Assembly: GCA_936450465.1 (NCBI GenBank)
Contig: OW388296.1
Span: forward strand, 34,576,086-34,640,085
Source: Gibbula magus
Taxonomy: Eukaryota; Mollusca; Gastropoda; Trochida; Trochidae
Length of the DNA stretch: 64,000 nt
Direction of reading: 5' to 3'
The notes under the pieces are model-generated. The model was not told where the DNA came from and made no database searches. It saw only the letters and a list, made by a program, of their open reading frames with translations. Position 1 is the first letter of the stretch, and every line of letters starts with the position of its first letter. The position numbers and the translations under genes are program-made. This document shows positions 34,201-45,861 of this stretch, one piece after another.

Positions 34201-37200
34201 AGCTAACATTCTGAACATTATATAAGCAGGAGTGTCTATCAATGGGACGGCTGTTCAACATGCTGTAATATCAATCTCACATGACGACATAAGAGGCCGA
34301 GGAAGAAAGAAAGAATTAATACAATGTTTGCACAAGTCCATATGATCAGAAGTGTCAAACAATGACATGCACATACCATGCACAAGAGCATGCTCCACTG
34401 ATAACAGGAACTCACATTGATCCTACACTCAAACTTCAAACACTCTCCTTATTAACTTTCTTTAGTTTTCATCAAGATAATTTCACCAGCCAGACAAATA
34501 AATAATCATTTCAAGTTGAAATTTCCAGACAACTATCACTTATAAACCACCTCTCGAAAAAAATGGTTATACTATATGAATGAGAACAAGTTCTATGGAT
34601 ATTGCTATGAATGGGATGTTTCGGTGCAGATTCTACCACCGTTATCAAGCAAGTGAGAGACGATCCACATTCAACTTGTTCTCATTCATCTTCTAAATGC
34701 CTCTCAAGGATGATAAAACAATGAACATGTACATGTATCAAAGACATATTCCAGCATGACACTCTTACAATGCCGACAATTAAGCCTTGATCAAAATTGA
34801 GTTACCCTCTTTGCTAAGGATTCCTAAAAACTTGGAAACAGTTGGGCACAAATTCCTTTAGCTGCAGGTAACGGGTTAAAGATTACCTGATCTCTGAGAG
34901 CCAGTGAGGGTGTATTGTTACCAAGCATAATGAATGTCTTGAACTCTTCTGATGACTAATAGAGGTGGTCACAGTGGACAGGAGTGCTGAGTGAGTGAGT
35001 GAGTGAGTGAGTTGGGGTTTAACGCCGCCTTCAAGATTATTTCACTTATATCGCGGCTGCTAGTATTATGGCAGGGAGAAAGCCCGCAGCGCCATGTGGC
35101 TATGCACTGCGGTGAAACCTGCGAGCAGCGGCTGGAACTAGCGAACCATGGGTGGTACTACGCTGAAATTCAGTGTAGCATTGCACCCAAACCTGAGACA
35201 GGAGTGCTGAGTTGAGTCTACTTACTACAGGACAAGTGTTTGTGGAACCACACCTAACTAATGCTGGCTCTCCTTGACATGAGGCAGATTATTGCTTCAA
35301 TGTCATCATATCTACTCAATATCAGGAAGAATAAATCAGCTGTCGTAGGAATTTTGGAGTGTAGATTTGTAAAATTTGTAAAAACATACATTTGATACTA
35401 TCAAATTGATAGTCTAAATCAAATATAACAAGGCAGATTACTGCTGTTGGACATAGCATCTTACAAGGTCTGGTTTTACAATACACAGCTACATTTGACA
35501 GTGCAAGGAGTTTGCACACGCCACACAGAGGACAACACAACCTCTTGTCTTAAAATATACAGTTCACCGCATTCTCAGTGAATAAGATGACTGCTCAAAG
35601 ACTGAGCATTATTAAGGCGATGCAATTCTTGTTGATGACAAGAATCTGTGTATTGTTCGACCATTTAGCAAACTGATGCTAACATCTTGCACTTTACACT
35701 TACATCATTAAAGTCTTCATTATCTTTTAACATTGGCTAATACTGACAAGATTAAGATTGGCTTGTGGAATATTTAGGATACCTATTAAAAGATTTAAGA
35801 CATTTCTGAAAAGCCTGAAATTTGAGGACATTTACTGATGCACAGACGCTCAATATAAATTAACAGCTAAACTTTGCTTTACAAGGATTGGAATCAATAG
35901 CTAGGCCAATGAAAAGTCAATCAATCTATGTCATAGTGGTGCCCCGTTTCACTGCACACATACATGGATGCACAGTACATATCTTTATCTTCTAGTAAGC
36001 TATTAAACGCTCATTGAGGACACAGGTAAGTGTGCGTTAATAATTTGTTATGCTTAGCCCCATACAGTAGACATGACAATAGAGATAGGTATGTGAAAGG
36101 AGGAAGAAATGTATTTCTTTTCATACATCTTCCATATAACACATAAATTAGTGGGTATTCAAGCAGAACCTCTCCATCATAATTGTAGTCTTCGTTTACA
36201 AACATTTGTGCAATGAAATACTTGACAGCAAATGCTATATATCATCTTGAACTTTGAAGATAAAAGTAAAGGCATTATTAAAGTTTGTTGTTAATTTTTT
36301 GGACAGTTGCCTGCCATGCGGCTGAAAGCAAATTGCCCGTTAACTGATAAACTGAGATTTGGTGCAAATTAGTAAACAACGAGTGCAAGTCCTCAACAAA
36401 CTTCGGGCCACACTTTCAATGAAGAGTAAAAATGTTTTCACACACAGATATATACTTAGATATATGACTAGTCAGCTGGTGTGAAGTCACCATAAATTAG
36501 AGTTTCATGCACAGCTGTACACAAGTCATTCACAGTACAGCACAAACAGTACTAAACCACTTCACACAGCTGTACACAAGTCATTCACAGTACAGCACAA
36601 ACAGTACTAAACCACTTCACACAGCTGTACACAAGTCATTCACAGTACAGCACAAACAGTACTAAACCACTTCACACAGCTGTACACAAGTCATTCACAG
36701 TACAGCACAAACAGTACTAAACCACTTCACACAGCTGTACACAAGTCATTCACAGTACAGCACAAACAGTACTAAACCACTTCACACAGCTGTACACAAG
36801 TCATTCACAGTACAGCACAAACAGTACTAAACCACTTCACACAGCTGTACACAAGTCATTCACAGTACAGCACAAACAGTACTAAACCACTTCACACAGC
36901 TGTACACAAGTCATTCACAGTACAGCACAAACAGTACTAAACCACTTCACACAGCTGTACACAAGTCATTCACAGTACAGCACAAACAGTACTAAACCAC
37001 TTCACACAGCTGTACACAAGTCATTCACAGTACAGCACAAACAGTACTAAACCACTTCACACAGCTGTACACAAGTCATTCACAGTACAGCACAAACAGT
37101 ACTAAACCACTTCACACAGCTGTACACAAGTCATTCACAGTACAGCACAAACAGTACTAAACCACTTCACACAAAACATCTATAATCACACGGATCTAAG

Positions 37201-40200
37201 GAGGTACAACTTTATTCATTCAAATTTGAGCTTATTTTTGCAAAAATTTTAATAAAGTTTATTGATTAAAATTCAAGAATTTATGACAAAGAACACTTTT
37301 CTAAGCAGACAATATAAATATGCGGAGAACTTTGTCTGATAATGTAGAAGGTAAGTATTCCTAAGCATCTGCTTACACAGACAAGAAGAGCAACTGAGTA
37401 CAGAGAGCATGCGACTGGTTCAGTACGACACTAGCTACAGCCCATGTCAAGCACAGAAATACTTGCTTTTTTCAACCTCCCTACAGCAGTTTTCTGCAAG
37501 AAGAGATGGATTATAGGCTAAGAATGTTGGCGAGAACATCTGGGAGCTGTTGGAGGCACGCTCCTACTGAAAACATAACAGCGGGCCACCCTGTCAATGT
37601 CTCCGGAACAGATGGGACAGGAATGTGGACAGATGGGACGCTGCTTCCTACCAGATAGATGCCTTCAGTTTTGGAGTTTTGTTTATCATTTAAATTCATG
37701 GTAGAAATATAAGATGCTCATCACAATGTTCATTCATTACCATGAAGATATAAGGTGAGATCTACCCCTCACCATCTTCCACCCCCTTCAAAGCAGAGTT
37801 AAGTAGGAAATTAGATGTCAACAGAAACATCACCCAGTTTTATTTTGATATATATGTATATTTTGATGCGGTTGTTGAAATCTTTTCAAAACTGACTTTT
37901 AAGTTGAAATCATTGTCAAGATCACTCTGGAGAGGTTAACATGTAGGTTCCCTTGCTGAACATTTCAATGTTTTGGTGCGACCTTGAAAATCTACCGGAC
38001 CCTGTGTCTTTGTTAGCAACAGTTTGTTTTATAATATGAAGTGAATCCAATACAAATTTCTTGAGATATTCCACTTTGCATTGCATCTTTCCTTGATAAA
38101 GCTTTGTGTAAGATGTGAAAAGAATCCAACAAATGATTCTTTAAGATATTCCACTGACAAGGGTATGACCTCAAAATGAAAGTCAACGAGTCAAGGTCAC
38201 TATCCTGTAACGCTGTAACCCATGTGCAAAATATGACAAGAATGGAAGAAGTAGTTCTTGAGATATTCCAATTTGCAAATACATACTGGCAGCAGATGGA
38301 CACTGTCAAATATTATACTGAATTGGGTGGTTCAATATCGTTTTGGTAAGAAGGCATTATCCTTTTCTTCTACTCAATGGAGATAGATTTACCTAAGTAA
38401 TGTCTGTTATGAGAAAGAATGGAGTCCCAGAACCATAAGGCATCGAGAAGTTCACAATCCGTAAATGATACCTACAACTTGACATAGGCAGCCCTGATAC
38501 AGAATACTAAGTTGTGTTGGATATTTGGGGCCGACATTGTATCTCAGTATGGAGAGGAAGAGAAAACAGCGTTCATCTTCACTAGCATCTAGACGAGGAG
38601 GGCATGGCTATTTGGAAGTTCATGGACTGGAAATCTACCATCCTCCAAAAGATAATTGTCAGATCAGCCCTGGCATAGAACACTTCAGAAGTAGTGGGAT
38701 CACCTCCAAGCTATCACCGATCTATAATCCACTGTCGTACACAGTGATGGTTCGGAAGTTCATGATCTGTAAGTGATATTTGGCATCAAACAAAAGAAAG
38801 CAACTCTGAGGAACTTCAGGAGGTATGTGAACCGCTATCCGAGAGCTGATCTGTAACCCATTCTGTGTGATGAAGGACTGCAGGAGCAGATTCTTCCTGT
38901 CATGTACAGTCTGCTTGATGATGTACCCACAGTTGTGCTGTCACTCAGGCAGGTCCCCCCCCCCCCCCCTCTCCCAACCTCTCCTTCCCCACCCCACCAG
39001 CCTGGTACTTCTATTCTTAGGGAGGTGCATAGTCCAACATTTAGCCTCCGAGATGAATATTTTCCCTAAAATTTCCAAATTGGTAGAAAATACAATAAAA
39101 GGAGCCTCTGAGATGTGTTAATTTTCCTTAAACTGAGCTCTTGTATCTTGTTGTAGACTTGCCTAAATTCTAAAAGATTGAGGGGTCTGGATGACAGACT
39201 AGGAGGTGCAGTGTATCAGGGCATTGCTTGTAGGTGGAAGTAGATTTGTGTTTGTTGGTACATTTCATTATTTTGAAGTTCATACAAAATGTCACCAGCT
39301 TATAAAGCAAACATTTCAAGACCTAAATCATGATATGTTATCTGATGTTATATTTTCGGCCATTTTAATAACCGTGAATGAGAATGCAAACCTCGTGGTA
39401 GTCTCCCATAACCCCTACACGGAATTACCCCTACAGGTTATCAAAACAAGTTTACGGTCCACCGCACTCCTAATCCCTAGCTTGTTACCTCTTACTATGC
39501 AATGGAACGGCCCAGATTAAAAACAGAGACAACTGATAATGTGAGCAAAAAGATTTAAAACAACTTAGCAAGGACATTTCATGCCCAAATATTGTTATTT
39601 TACAGAGAAGAACACTTTTACTTTTTAAGAAATGATGTTTTACTTACTTACTTACTTTTTAAAATTTGTATCATAATTATTAGTTATTTTTTTTGTAAAA
39701 ATGAGGTGAGACTTTTAAAAAAAATCTGTCTGTCTATCTTTCATGTTTCACATTCATATCTCTAATGAAATAAATACATACATTTGAATGTCATCACATA
39801 AACTGAGGTGCAAAAGAAAGTATATCACTCAGTTGTATTTATCATATGTATAATTTTCAAAGTCACATATCTCGACTTTTCGACGTCGTATTAAAAAAAC
39901 TGACTAGTTTGGCAAATTAGTCCAAAACATTAAATCAGTCAAAGAATACCTCAACGGGTTTTTTTTTTTAAAATTAGAATTAAAAAATTAAATTATGAAA
40001 TTCCCCCAAATTAACAAAACACAAGTGTTCATCGACAGTCACCAATTAAGTCATTGAAACTACTGCCGAATGGTGTGATTGTATCGTGTTATAATCAAAT
40101 TGACCAGTGCTGATGAGCTGGGGTGGCAATATAAAATTGAAGACAAATTAAAACCTTTTGAAAAGAAGTATGCATAAACACATATAACAATGACTTCAAG

Positions 40201-41459
40201 TTAAAAACATCACGGAAAGTAACTGCGAGAGTTGTATTATTGTATTAAAACAAGCCTGAATATTCAAGCACAGGTAATGACATAGAAAGTAAAATAACAA
40301 AATATACATCCTGGAACGTGAAATTCCAAAGTAAGTTATGAAGAGAAGTACTGATACATATTAATGATAACATACTTTAATCTGTCGTTATGAAATTGAC
40401 TTTCGATCAGAATCAAAATGTAAGCATTTTCATCTTCTTCTCAAATGTAAATCTTATTTTCTCAGTCTCTTTTCTTTTAATTGTAAATTCCGACATAGTG
40501 AAACTAATGTTTAAAAAACGTTTCCTTCTCATCATACTTGCTTCCTACTCATTTATTTCACAAACAATACTTAAATCTTAATTCCCGTAATCACCCCTCA
40601 CTTTCAATCTTACTCTATACTTAGTCACTCGTTAGGGTGAGTTCATTATGTCAGACAGGTAACTGCTTGTGTTGTTTTATCTAATTGTAGGGGTAATGGA
40701 GTGTAGGGGATATGTGCTGTAGGGGTAATGGGCTATAATCAACCTCGTGATTTACTTAGACTTTGGTAGCCAAGTTCTTTTTACCTGTCAAGACAAGAAA
40801 GCGACCACAGCGGTATGTAATGGAGGACATGTTAGGTGTTATTATCAAGGGTATTTTATGCGTGCTTCATTCAATTCAATTCAAAGTTAGTGAAACATGA
40901 AAGAAGCTTGAAACATGAAAGACAAAGTTTAGTTAAGTTATCAATCATTAGTCAACAAGACAAATATGCAGCATAGATCTGATAGTCTGACATCAACTTA
41001 CCTGCAGAAACATACCTGTCTCAATACTTACCAATATCCATAGGGGTTGTGGCGAAATGCAATTTTATTTGATCTAAGCTAAATCCCATTAATCAATTGA
41101 ATTTTCGAAACTCATATAGCACTTCACTGAAGTAAATCCAAGTATGGACACACACAGAATGCTTACATTGGTGTTGTCCGCGGGTGCGTCCCCGGAACTG
41201 TCAACATCCACCCGATGTGCGACTCCTGGCACATGGTTGGTAGAAAGTTGAGGGGTCAATCTCTGTGTCACTTCCTCACTTGGCGCACACACAGCCACAT
41301 TGTTCTTAGATTTGGGAGAGTTCCGTAACTTTGGTTCCGAAAGTGATGTTTCCGTGGCGATACTGTTGGTTTGCTCCTCTCCATTTTCTCCCTCCAAGAC
41401 AGACGTGCAGTCGAGCGTGACAGATCCGACACACTTGTGGTGACACGTGTACTGGCAAT
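31084..41459 (-). CDS. Ras-association domain family protein (RASSF1/3/5-type), 5' partial
   Basis: Six consecutive coding exons, read on the minus strand, are 41459-41167, 33575-33420, 33060-32867, 32423-32314, 32063-31945 and 31257-31084. All have GT/AG borders and compatible phases, giving 347 residues and a TGA. Order of parts: second half of a C1 zinc finger (residues 1-17, CX4HX2CX7C), a low-complexity linker (to about 140), a Ras-association domain starting GFIKVTLNFVRP (about 157-285), and a C-terminal SARAH helix (WEGFSRPELQNFLKVL, about 291-338). C1 plus RA plus SARAH is the architecture of RASSF1A, RASSF5 and their single invertebrate relative. Such proteins bind Ras-type GTPases through RA and MST/Hippo kinases through SARAH. 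The exon with the first half of C1 and the start codon is not found up to 64000. It is probably the ortholog of the combined vertebrate RASSF1/3/5 group, so no symbol is given. Confidence 0.93.
31319..31673. mobile_element. T2/Kolobok-like MITE, copy 2 (355 bp)
   Basis: TTAA flanks both ends (31315-31318 and 31674-31677), with the same AGGGGCAGTAGCACG-type TIRs as copy 1. Internal sequence (TGCATGGCGGCCATTTTATT) is the reverse complement of copy 1, so the two copies are inverted. It lies in the last RASSF intron, about 60 bases from the SARAH exon. Confidence 0.85.
31846..31860. repeat. poly-C tract
   Basis: A run of about 14 cytosines in the last RASSF intron. A similar run lies near 38947-38960. 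Confidence 0.8.
31945..32063 (-). CDS. RASSF coding exon (end of RA domain)
   Basis: The exon encodes KLKRVADKEFPLQTVLTWDV then KSSSTFRLVLQENETGEIV. RLVLQENETGE matches the FVLKENETGE segment of RASSF1/5. The acceptor is TTGCAG and the donor GTT|GTACGT. Confidence 0.94.
32314..32423 (-). CDS. RASSF coding exon (RA domain)
   Basis: The exon encodes TTTTKEVIASLLKKFHILDH then PRKFALYEQEFSKNK. KEVI-LLKKF and PRKFAL are the RA-domain core. The acceptor is TTTGCAG and the donor CTAT|GTGAGT. Confidence 0.95.
32867..33060 (-). CDS. RASSF coding exon (start of RA domain)
   Basis: The exon encodes EDHGKAFQGFIKVTLNFVRP, then MRPPSIYDLLTREHIVEQNT and FYMPRDTIKSIHVE. GFIKV-L--VRP and FY-P-D--K--HV are family signatures. 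The acceptor is TTGCAG and the donor AGAG|GTGAGT. Confidence 0.95.
33420..33575 (-). CDS. RASSF coding exon (linker before RA)
   Basis: The exon encodes EKDETDSGYRSGTIPDEKLP then a helix LNRDELRKKIAEFNHLVPGS. TDSGY-SG followed by a helix like the EIEQKI-EYN helix of RASSF1 precedes RA. The acceptor is ATTGCAG and the donor CTG|GTGAGT, both phase 0. Confidence 0.93.
33576..34575. other. RASSF intron, no extra feature
   Basis: No alternative exon, repeat or regulatory motif is recognised on either strand. Confidence 0.5.
34576..34689. repeat. 114-bp foldback with exact 17-bp arms
   Basis: ATGAATGAGAACAAGTT (34576-34592) and AACTTGTTCTCATTCAT (34673-34689) are perfect inverted repeats around an 80-bp interior. 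It is possibly a small MITE. Confidence 0.75.
34993..35196 (-). mobile_element. SINE copy 2 with exact 16-bp target duplication
   Basis: The SINE core (GTTGGGGTTTAACGCCGCC and GAACCATGGGTGGTACTACG on the plus strand) is flanked by GACAGGAGTGCTGAGT at 34977-34992 and again at 35197-35212. A (GAGT)n run marks the minus-strand 3' tail. The tRNA head seen in copy 3 is missing, as in 5'-truncated retroposition. Confidence 0.85.
35213..36510. other. RASSF intron, no extra feature
   Basis: AT-rich sequence with no recognised exon or repeat. Confidence 0.45.
36511..37170. repeat. 55-bp minisatellite, exactly 12 copies
   Basis: The unit starts ACAGCTGTACACAAGTCATT and ends AAACCACTTCAC. The array spans 660 bp, exactly 12 x 55, and I found no difference between copies by eye. 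Each unit contains CAGTACAGCACAAACAGTAC. It lies in a RASSF intron. Confidence 0.97.
38030..38290. repeat. degenerate tandem repeat with TTCTTGAGATATTCCA motif
   Basis: AAGAATCCAACAA, TTCTTGAGATATTCCA and TTTGCA recur three times at roughly 80-120-bp spacing. It resembles a common molluscan intron repeat. Confidence 0.6.
41167..41459 (-). CDS. RASSF coding exon (second half of C1, linker)
   Basis: After a split codon the exon encodes CQYTCHHKCVGSVTLDC, which fits the second half of the C1 zinc pattern (CX4HX2CX7C). A polar linker rich in Ser, Thr, Glu and Asn follows, ending VDVDSSGDAPADNTN. The acceptor is TTTCAG and the donor AAT|GTAAGC. The exon begins in mid-codon right before a zinc-ligand cysteine, so an upstream coding exon must exist. 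Confidence 0.88.
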
Positions 41460-43129
41460 CTGAAACATGGAGAAACGATGTTTAAAATGTTGTACTCACA
41501 AGTTAAAAACAAGCGTAGTCTGACTCTGGTCCTGATTTTTACCTTTTACAGATAAGGTGCAATTCATTCACCATGTTTTATGTACTGCTTTTCTCTAAAA
41601 CAAAGTGTAAAATCTGAACAATGCTAACAATAGACAAGTAATTCCTAGTGACTGACAGTTGAACTATTAGCGTCAATGCATCTGGAACTGGCACGGAACA
41701 CTAATAAAACTTGTACAGAAAATTACTGATTTTGCAGGCTCAGGGTTAATCTCTGTTATGATCATATGAGTACTTGAATATACATACTGAGCCTGTATTG
41801 ATATAATTTTAAGCTTATTACAAAAAACATATGATCTCTAGAATCAACACCAGATGAGAGATTACATTGTTTTAAATTATGCACATTCAGGGAATCTGTA
41901 AATCATATGACACAAGACTGACATATGGAACACTATGTCTTGTATTCTTCACTGCATCATTTAACCATCTGTCAGTCAAGATGCAACAAATATTTGTCAC
42001 AGCTGAGTAAAGGCTCACAAACAACTCGGAGAGCTATAAAGTTAATGGTGTAGTCAGTTCATAATTAAAAGCTCTGTGCAGGCAGAATTGCCCAGCTAAT
42101 GTTTCCTATTCCATCATCTGTAACTAATTGTCAGGGCAAGTCAGACTGACATCAGAGAACACACAACAAAACACAAACAGGGAGATCTCTCCCAACTGTT
42201 CAAAACATGAAGTATCTAGAAGAGTCCATTGTTCACACATGCAGAACTCATCCCAACATGTTCTTGCATTGTCTGCTTTTTTTATAATCATACCCAGAAA
42301 TAAGGTCATGATGAGATGGATACGTTTTCTTCACCATGGTAACATTTTGTGTTTTCGTTTCAAATAAAGTTTGAACTGAAGCAAATAAAGTTTGAGTTAA
42401 CCACTTATGCCGACACTGATTGACTGACGCATATATGAAATTTCTAGCACTATTGTTGTTTCAACATGGAACGTTCTGCATTAACTGAAATAGTTTCAAT
42501 TGTTCTAACCATGTACTGCCTACAATCAGTTCCCCTTGATGTTCAACAGAGAGATCTCCTCAGTGTAAATGTCAGTGCAACAGCTCTTCTCAGTTTGTAG
42601 TGAATAGTGTCTACCAGTCTAACATGTAAAGCACAAGTTGGGACTCTGAAGCAAAGACTCCAGCGCTACAATTGTTGAGTACTTAGTCAGTTTGTGTTTG
42701 TGTTTTCACCAGCAGGGGCAAGATTTTTTCATCTTTCCCTGTCGAGTTAGTTTACTTGCCTTGGTTTCTCAGTCGGGACTAAACAATTCAGTCAATTTAT
42801 GTAGCTATGTGAGTAATGACAAAAACATCCATTCATCCACCATTCAAATAAACACATATATCATAAACTACTTGGTGGATCTCATCACAAACCTACAGTG
42901 TAGATATCAGTCGAGTCTTCTGAACTCTAGTAAGAAATCAACATAATGGTTACCGGATACCAGGGTCTAGAATATAACTGGGGAATCATGGGGTACTGAG
43001 GTAAATACAAGCTAAGTTTCGAATATGAATTTAAGGTGACTTAGGTCTGCAGCATTCCTCAAATACAGTCTGGGTGCTGAATGAAATAGAACCCAGGGTT
43101 GTGTTCCAGGAAATACGATATATTAAATG

Positions 43130-43690
43130 AGACAGATCTTGAATACCCGAGTAATGACAGGTAGGAATGAAATGGACTATTCCAGAAATTACCAACTCTT
43201 GACAGTGCCAAGCTCCAAGGAAATGATGCAAAGAGTTCTACAGATGTTCTAAACACCACAATACATGACAACACATTTATAAGTAGCCTGGACTATTCTA
43301 GAAGACTGGCAAGGAATCAGCAACTCTTGGCAGTGCCCACCACAAAGTATGATGCAACGAGTTCCACCGATACCACAACAATATAAAATATGAGTAACTG
43401 CTTACAAGAATTCAATACCAATTCTTGTAATACCACTAAGATGACAATGCATGACTCGACTCTTCTAGACTGGCAATAAATCCACAACTCAAACTTGGTA
43501 CATTCAAAAGGCGACGTTCTACAGGTGTCTGAATATATGAATTACTCAATAAACAAACAAATACTATCATATTTCTGAATACGACAATGCTGAAAAATAA
43601 AGCTGTTCCTGAAGACTGGCAAGAAATCAAGAACTCTTGGCACTGCTGGATACCAGGGTAATGATGCAAGGAGTTCTACACATACCTGGA
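43130..43690. repeat. degenerate tandem repeat, unit about 120-165 bp
   Basis: CTGGCAA-AAATC, CAACTCTTGGCA, GATGCAA-GAGTTCTAC and a GACAAC/ACAATG stretch recur about four times with indels. Confidence 0.65.
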
Positions 43691-45290
43691 CAACAAGACA
43701 ACAATCAGTGCCATTACGAAGGACACAGATCTAGTTCTAGGATCCTATCCATACATGGTCTGGACACAGTGGAAGATAACTATGAAATTTATTGTTCTTT
43801 GTACTGCGTACAAGCAAACAACAAAGAACAAACAGTTTCATAACTGTCAATGAATTCTTTGATATGCTACATAACCTTGACTAGCGAAGCTGATAATTAA
43901 CCATGTAAATATAAGAAAGTGAAACTTTAATTTGACTAGCCTCCTTCTCAGCCCTCGTAATAATTCACAACCAGCTGCAATCATGTGACTAGACCAACAT
44001 TTAGTCTATATGAATTTTATTTGTCAACTTTACCTTATTTTGGGCTTTCAATGTCATATGTGTTGAGATATCTATGAGCAAGCTAAAGGAGGACCTATCG
44101 AAAATTATATTGTCCTGGAACATGAACAAAAGATGACCAATGAACATTCTCTCATCTCCTGGTAGTCACACAATGATATGAATATTCCACAGATCAAAAC
44201 AAATCTTGATATGCATATATTCCTTGACATGGGAGACATGGCAGAAAAGGCGTTAACAGGATGAATTTGTATGTGTGTGAAAATTTACCCATTTAATCAA
44301 AATTGTTCAGGAACACCAGCCAGAAAAAGCTCTACAGGAAGGATGTTTTTTTTAGATAAAGAAGATTTACAGCAGAGATAAATCTAGTATTTCAAGAACT
44401 GATCAAACTGATACCCTGCAAGTAATCAATAGGACAATGACATGAATATTCACATGAATAACAAGCAATCAAAATATTCATATCTTTGACCTGGTAATAT
44501 ACCCATCGATAGGAGACATGAGACAAGATACACAGAAGAAACCAGACATGAGGCTGCACTCTGATTGTAATCAATAAAACCATTTATTTGAAATAATTTA
44601 TGTGGATAACAAACAGTCATGACATGCATATAACCCTTGACAAACTGTCTCCAGTGTCACAGGACTGAGAGATGAGAGACAAGATAGGCGGCACTGACAG
44701 GTGCAAGGCGCACATGACAACAGCACATATTGAGATGTATTCAAGACTACTCATCCCAATAACAGAGAAGCTGATTCTTTGACAGATAGCCAGCAGACAT
44801 GACAGATGTGATCCACCGCGTTATTACAGAATGCATCTTATTGTCAGTACCCAACAGGTTCTATCTCTATATGAAGTCTGAATGATGGAACAATTGTACG
44901 CTGATTCCCTATAATCCCAATTGTTGATGGCTACACAAAGTAAATGACAAGCACACCAGACCTCCATCTTGAAGAGTAATTACATCTTTATGAGTTGTTA
45001 TGGTATAGTATATATGTTATACATCAACCAACAGTATAAGACATTGTATGAGTGTAGTCACTCTCACCATAGTCAATATGTTATCTCGTTATCATACCAA
45101 CATGTATCCTGTTTATAGTCTGCTATCATCTCTCCGATATGCTTGATAACTGTATAAGGAAACGAAACTGAAACGTCGCAATTGTTACATAGAGAAGTTG
45201 ATCATATATAAATAGCCTTGTCGGTAACACCAACTTCTAGAATGCCTCTCAAACAGTTCATGAATTATATAAATAATCCAGTTTAGACTC

Positions 45291-45861
45291 AGAGTGTATC
45301 CAATACACAAGATTGTATCTAATACACAAGAGTGTATCCAATATACAAGAGTGTATCTAGTACGCAAGATTGTATCCAATACACAATAGTGTATCCAATA
45401 CACAAGTGTGTATCCAATACACTAGATTGTATCCAATACACAAGAGTGTATCCAATACACTAGAGCGTATCCAATACACAAAAGTGTATCCAATACGCAA
45501 GAGTGTATCCAATACACAAGAGTGTATCCAATACACAAGAGTGTATCCAATACACAAGAGTGTATCCAATACGCAAGAGTGTATCCAATACACAAGAGTG
45601 TATCCAATATGCAAGAGTGTATCCAATACACAAGAGCGTATCCAATACACTAGAGAGTATCCAATACACAAAAGTGTATTCAATACGCAAGAGTGTATCC
45701 AATACACAAGAGAATATCCAATACGCAAGAGTGTATCCAATACACAAGAGTGTATCCAATACGCAAGAGTGTATCCAATACCCAAGAGTGTATCCAATAC
45801 GCAAGAGTGTATCCAATACACAAGAGTGTATCCAATACACAAGAGTGTATCCAATACACAA
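45291..45861. repeat. 19-bp minisatellite, about 30 copies
   Basis: Units of the form GTGTATCCAATACACAAGA repeat with point variants (ACGCAAGA, ACTAGAGC). Since 19 is not a multiple of 3 and the unit has few stops, long ORFs appear on both strands with a 19-residue period (for example YPIHKSVSNTQECIQYTRV). These are not considered genes. Each unit is nearly palindromic around GTATCCAATAC. Confidence 0.96.

Noticed and set aside
36511..37170. CRISPR-like regular array
   Set aside because: Units are directly tandem with no unique spacers, and the genome is eukaryotic.
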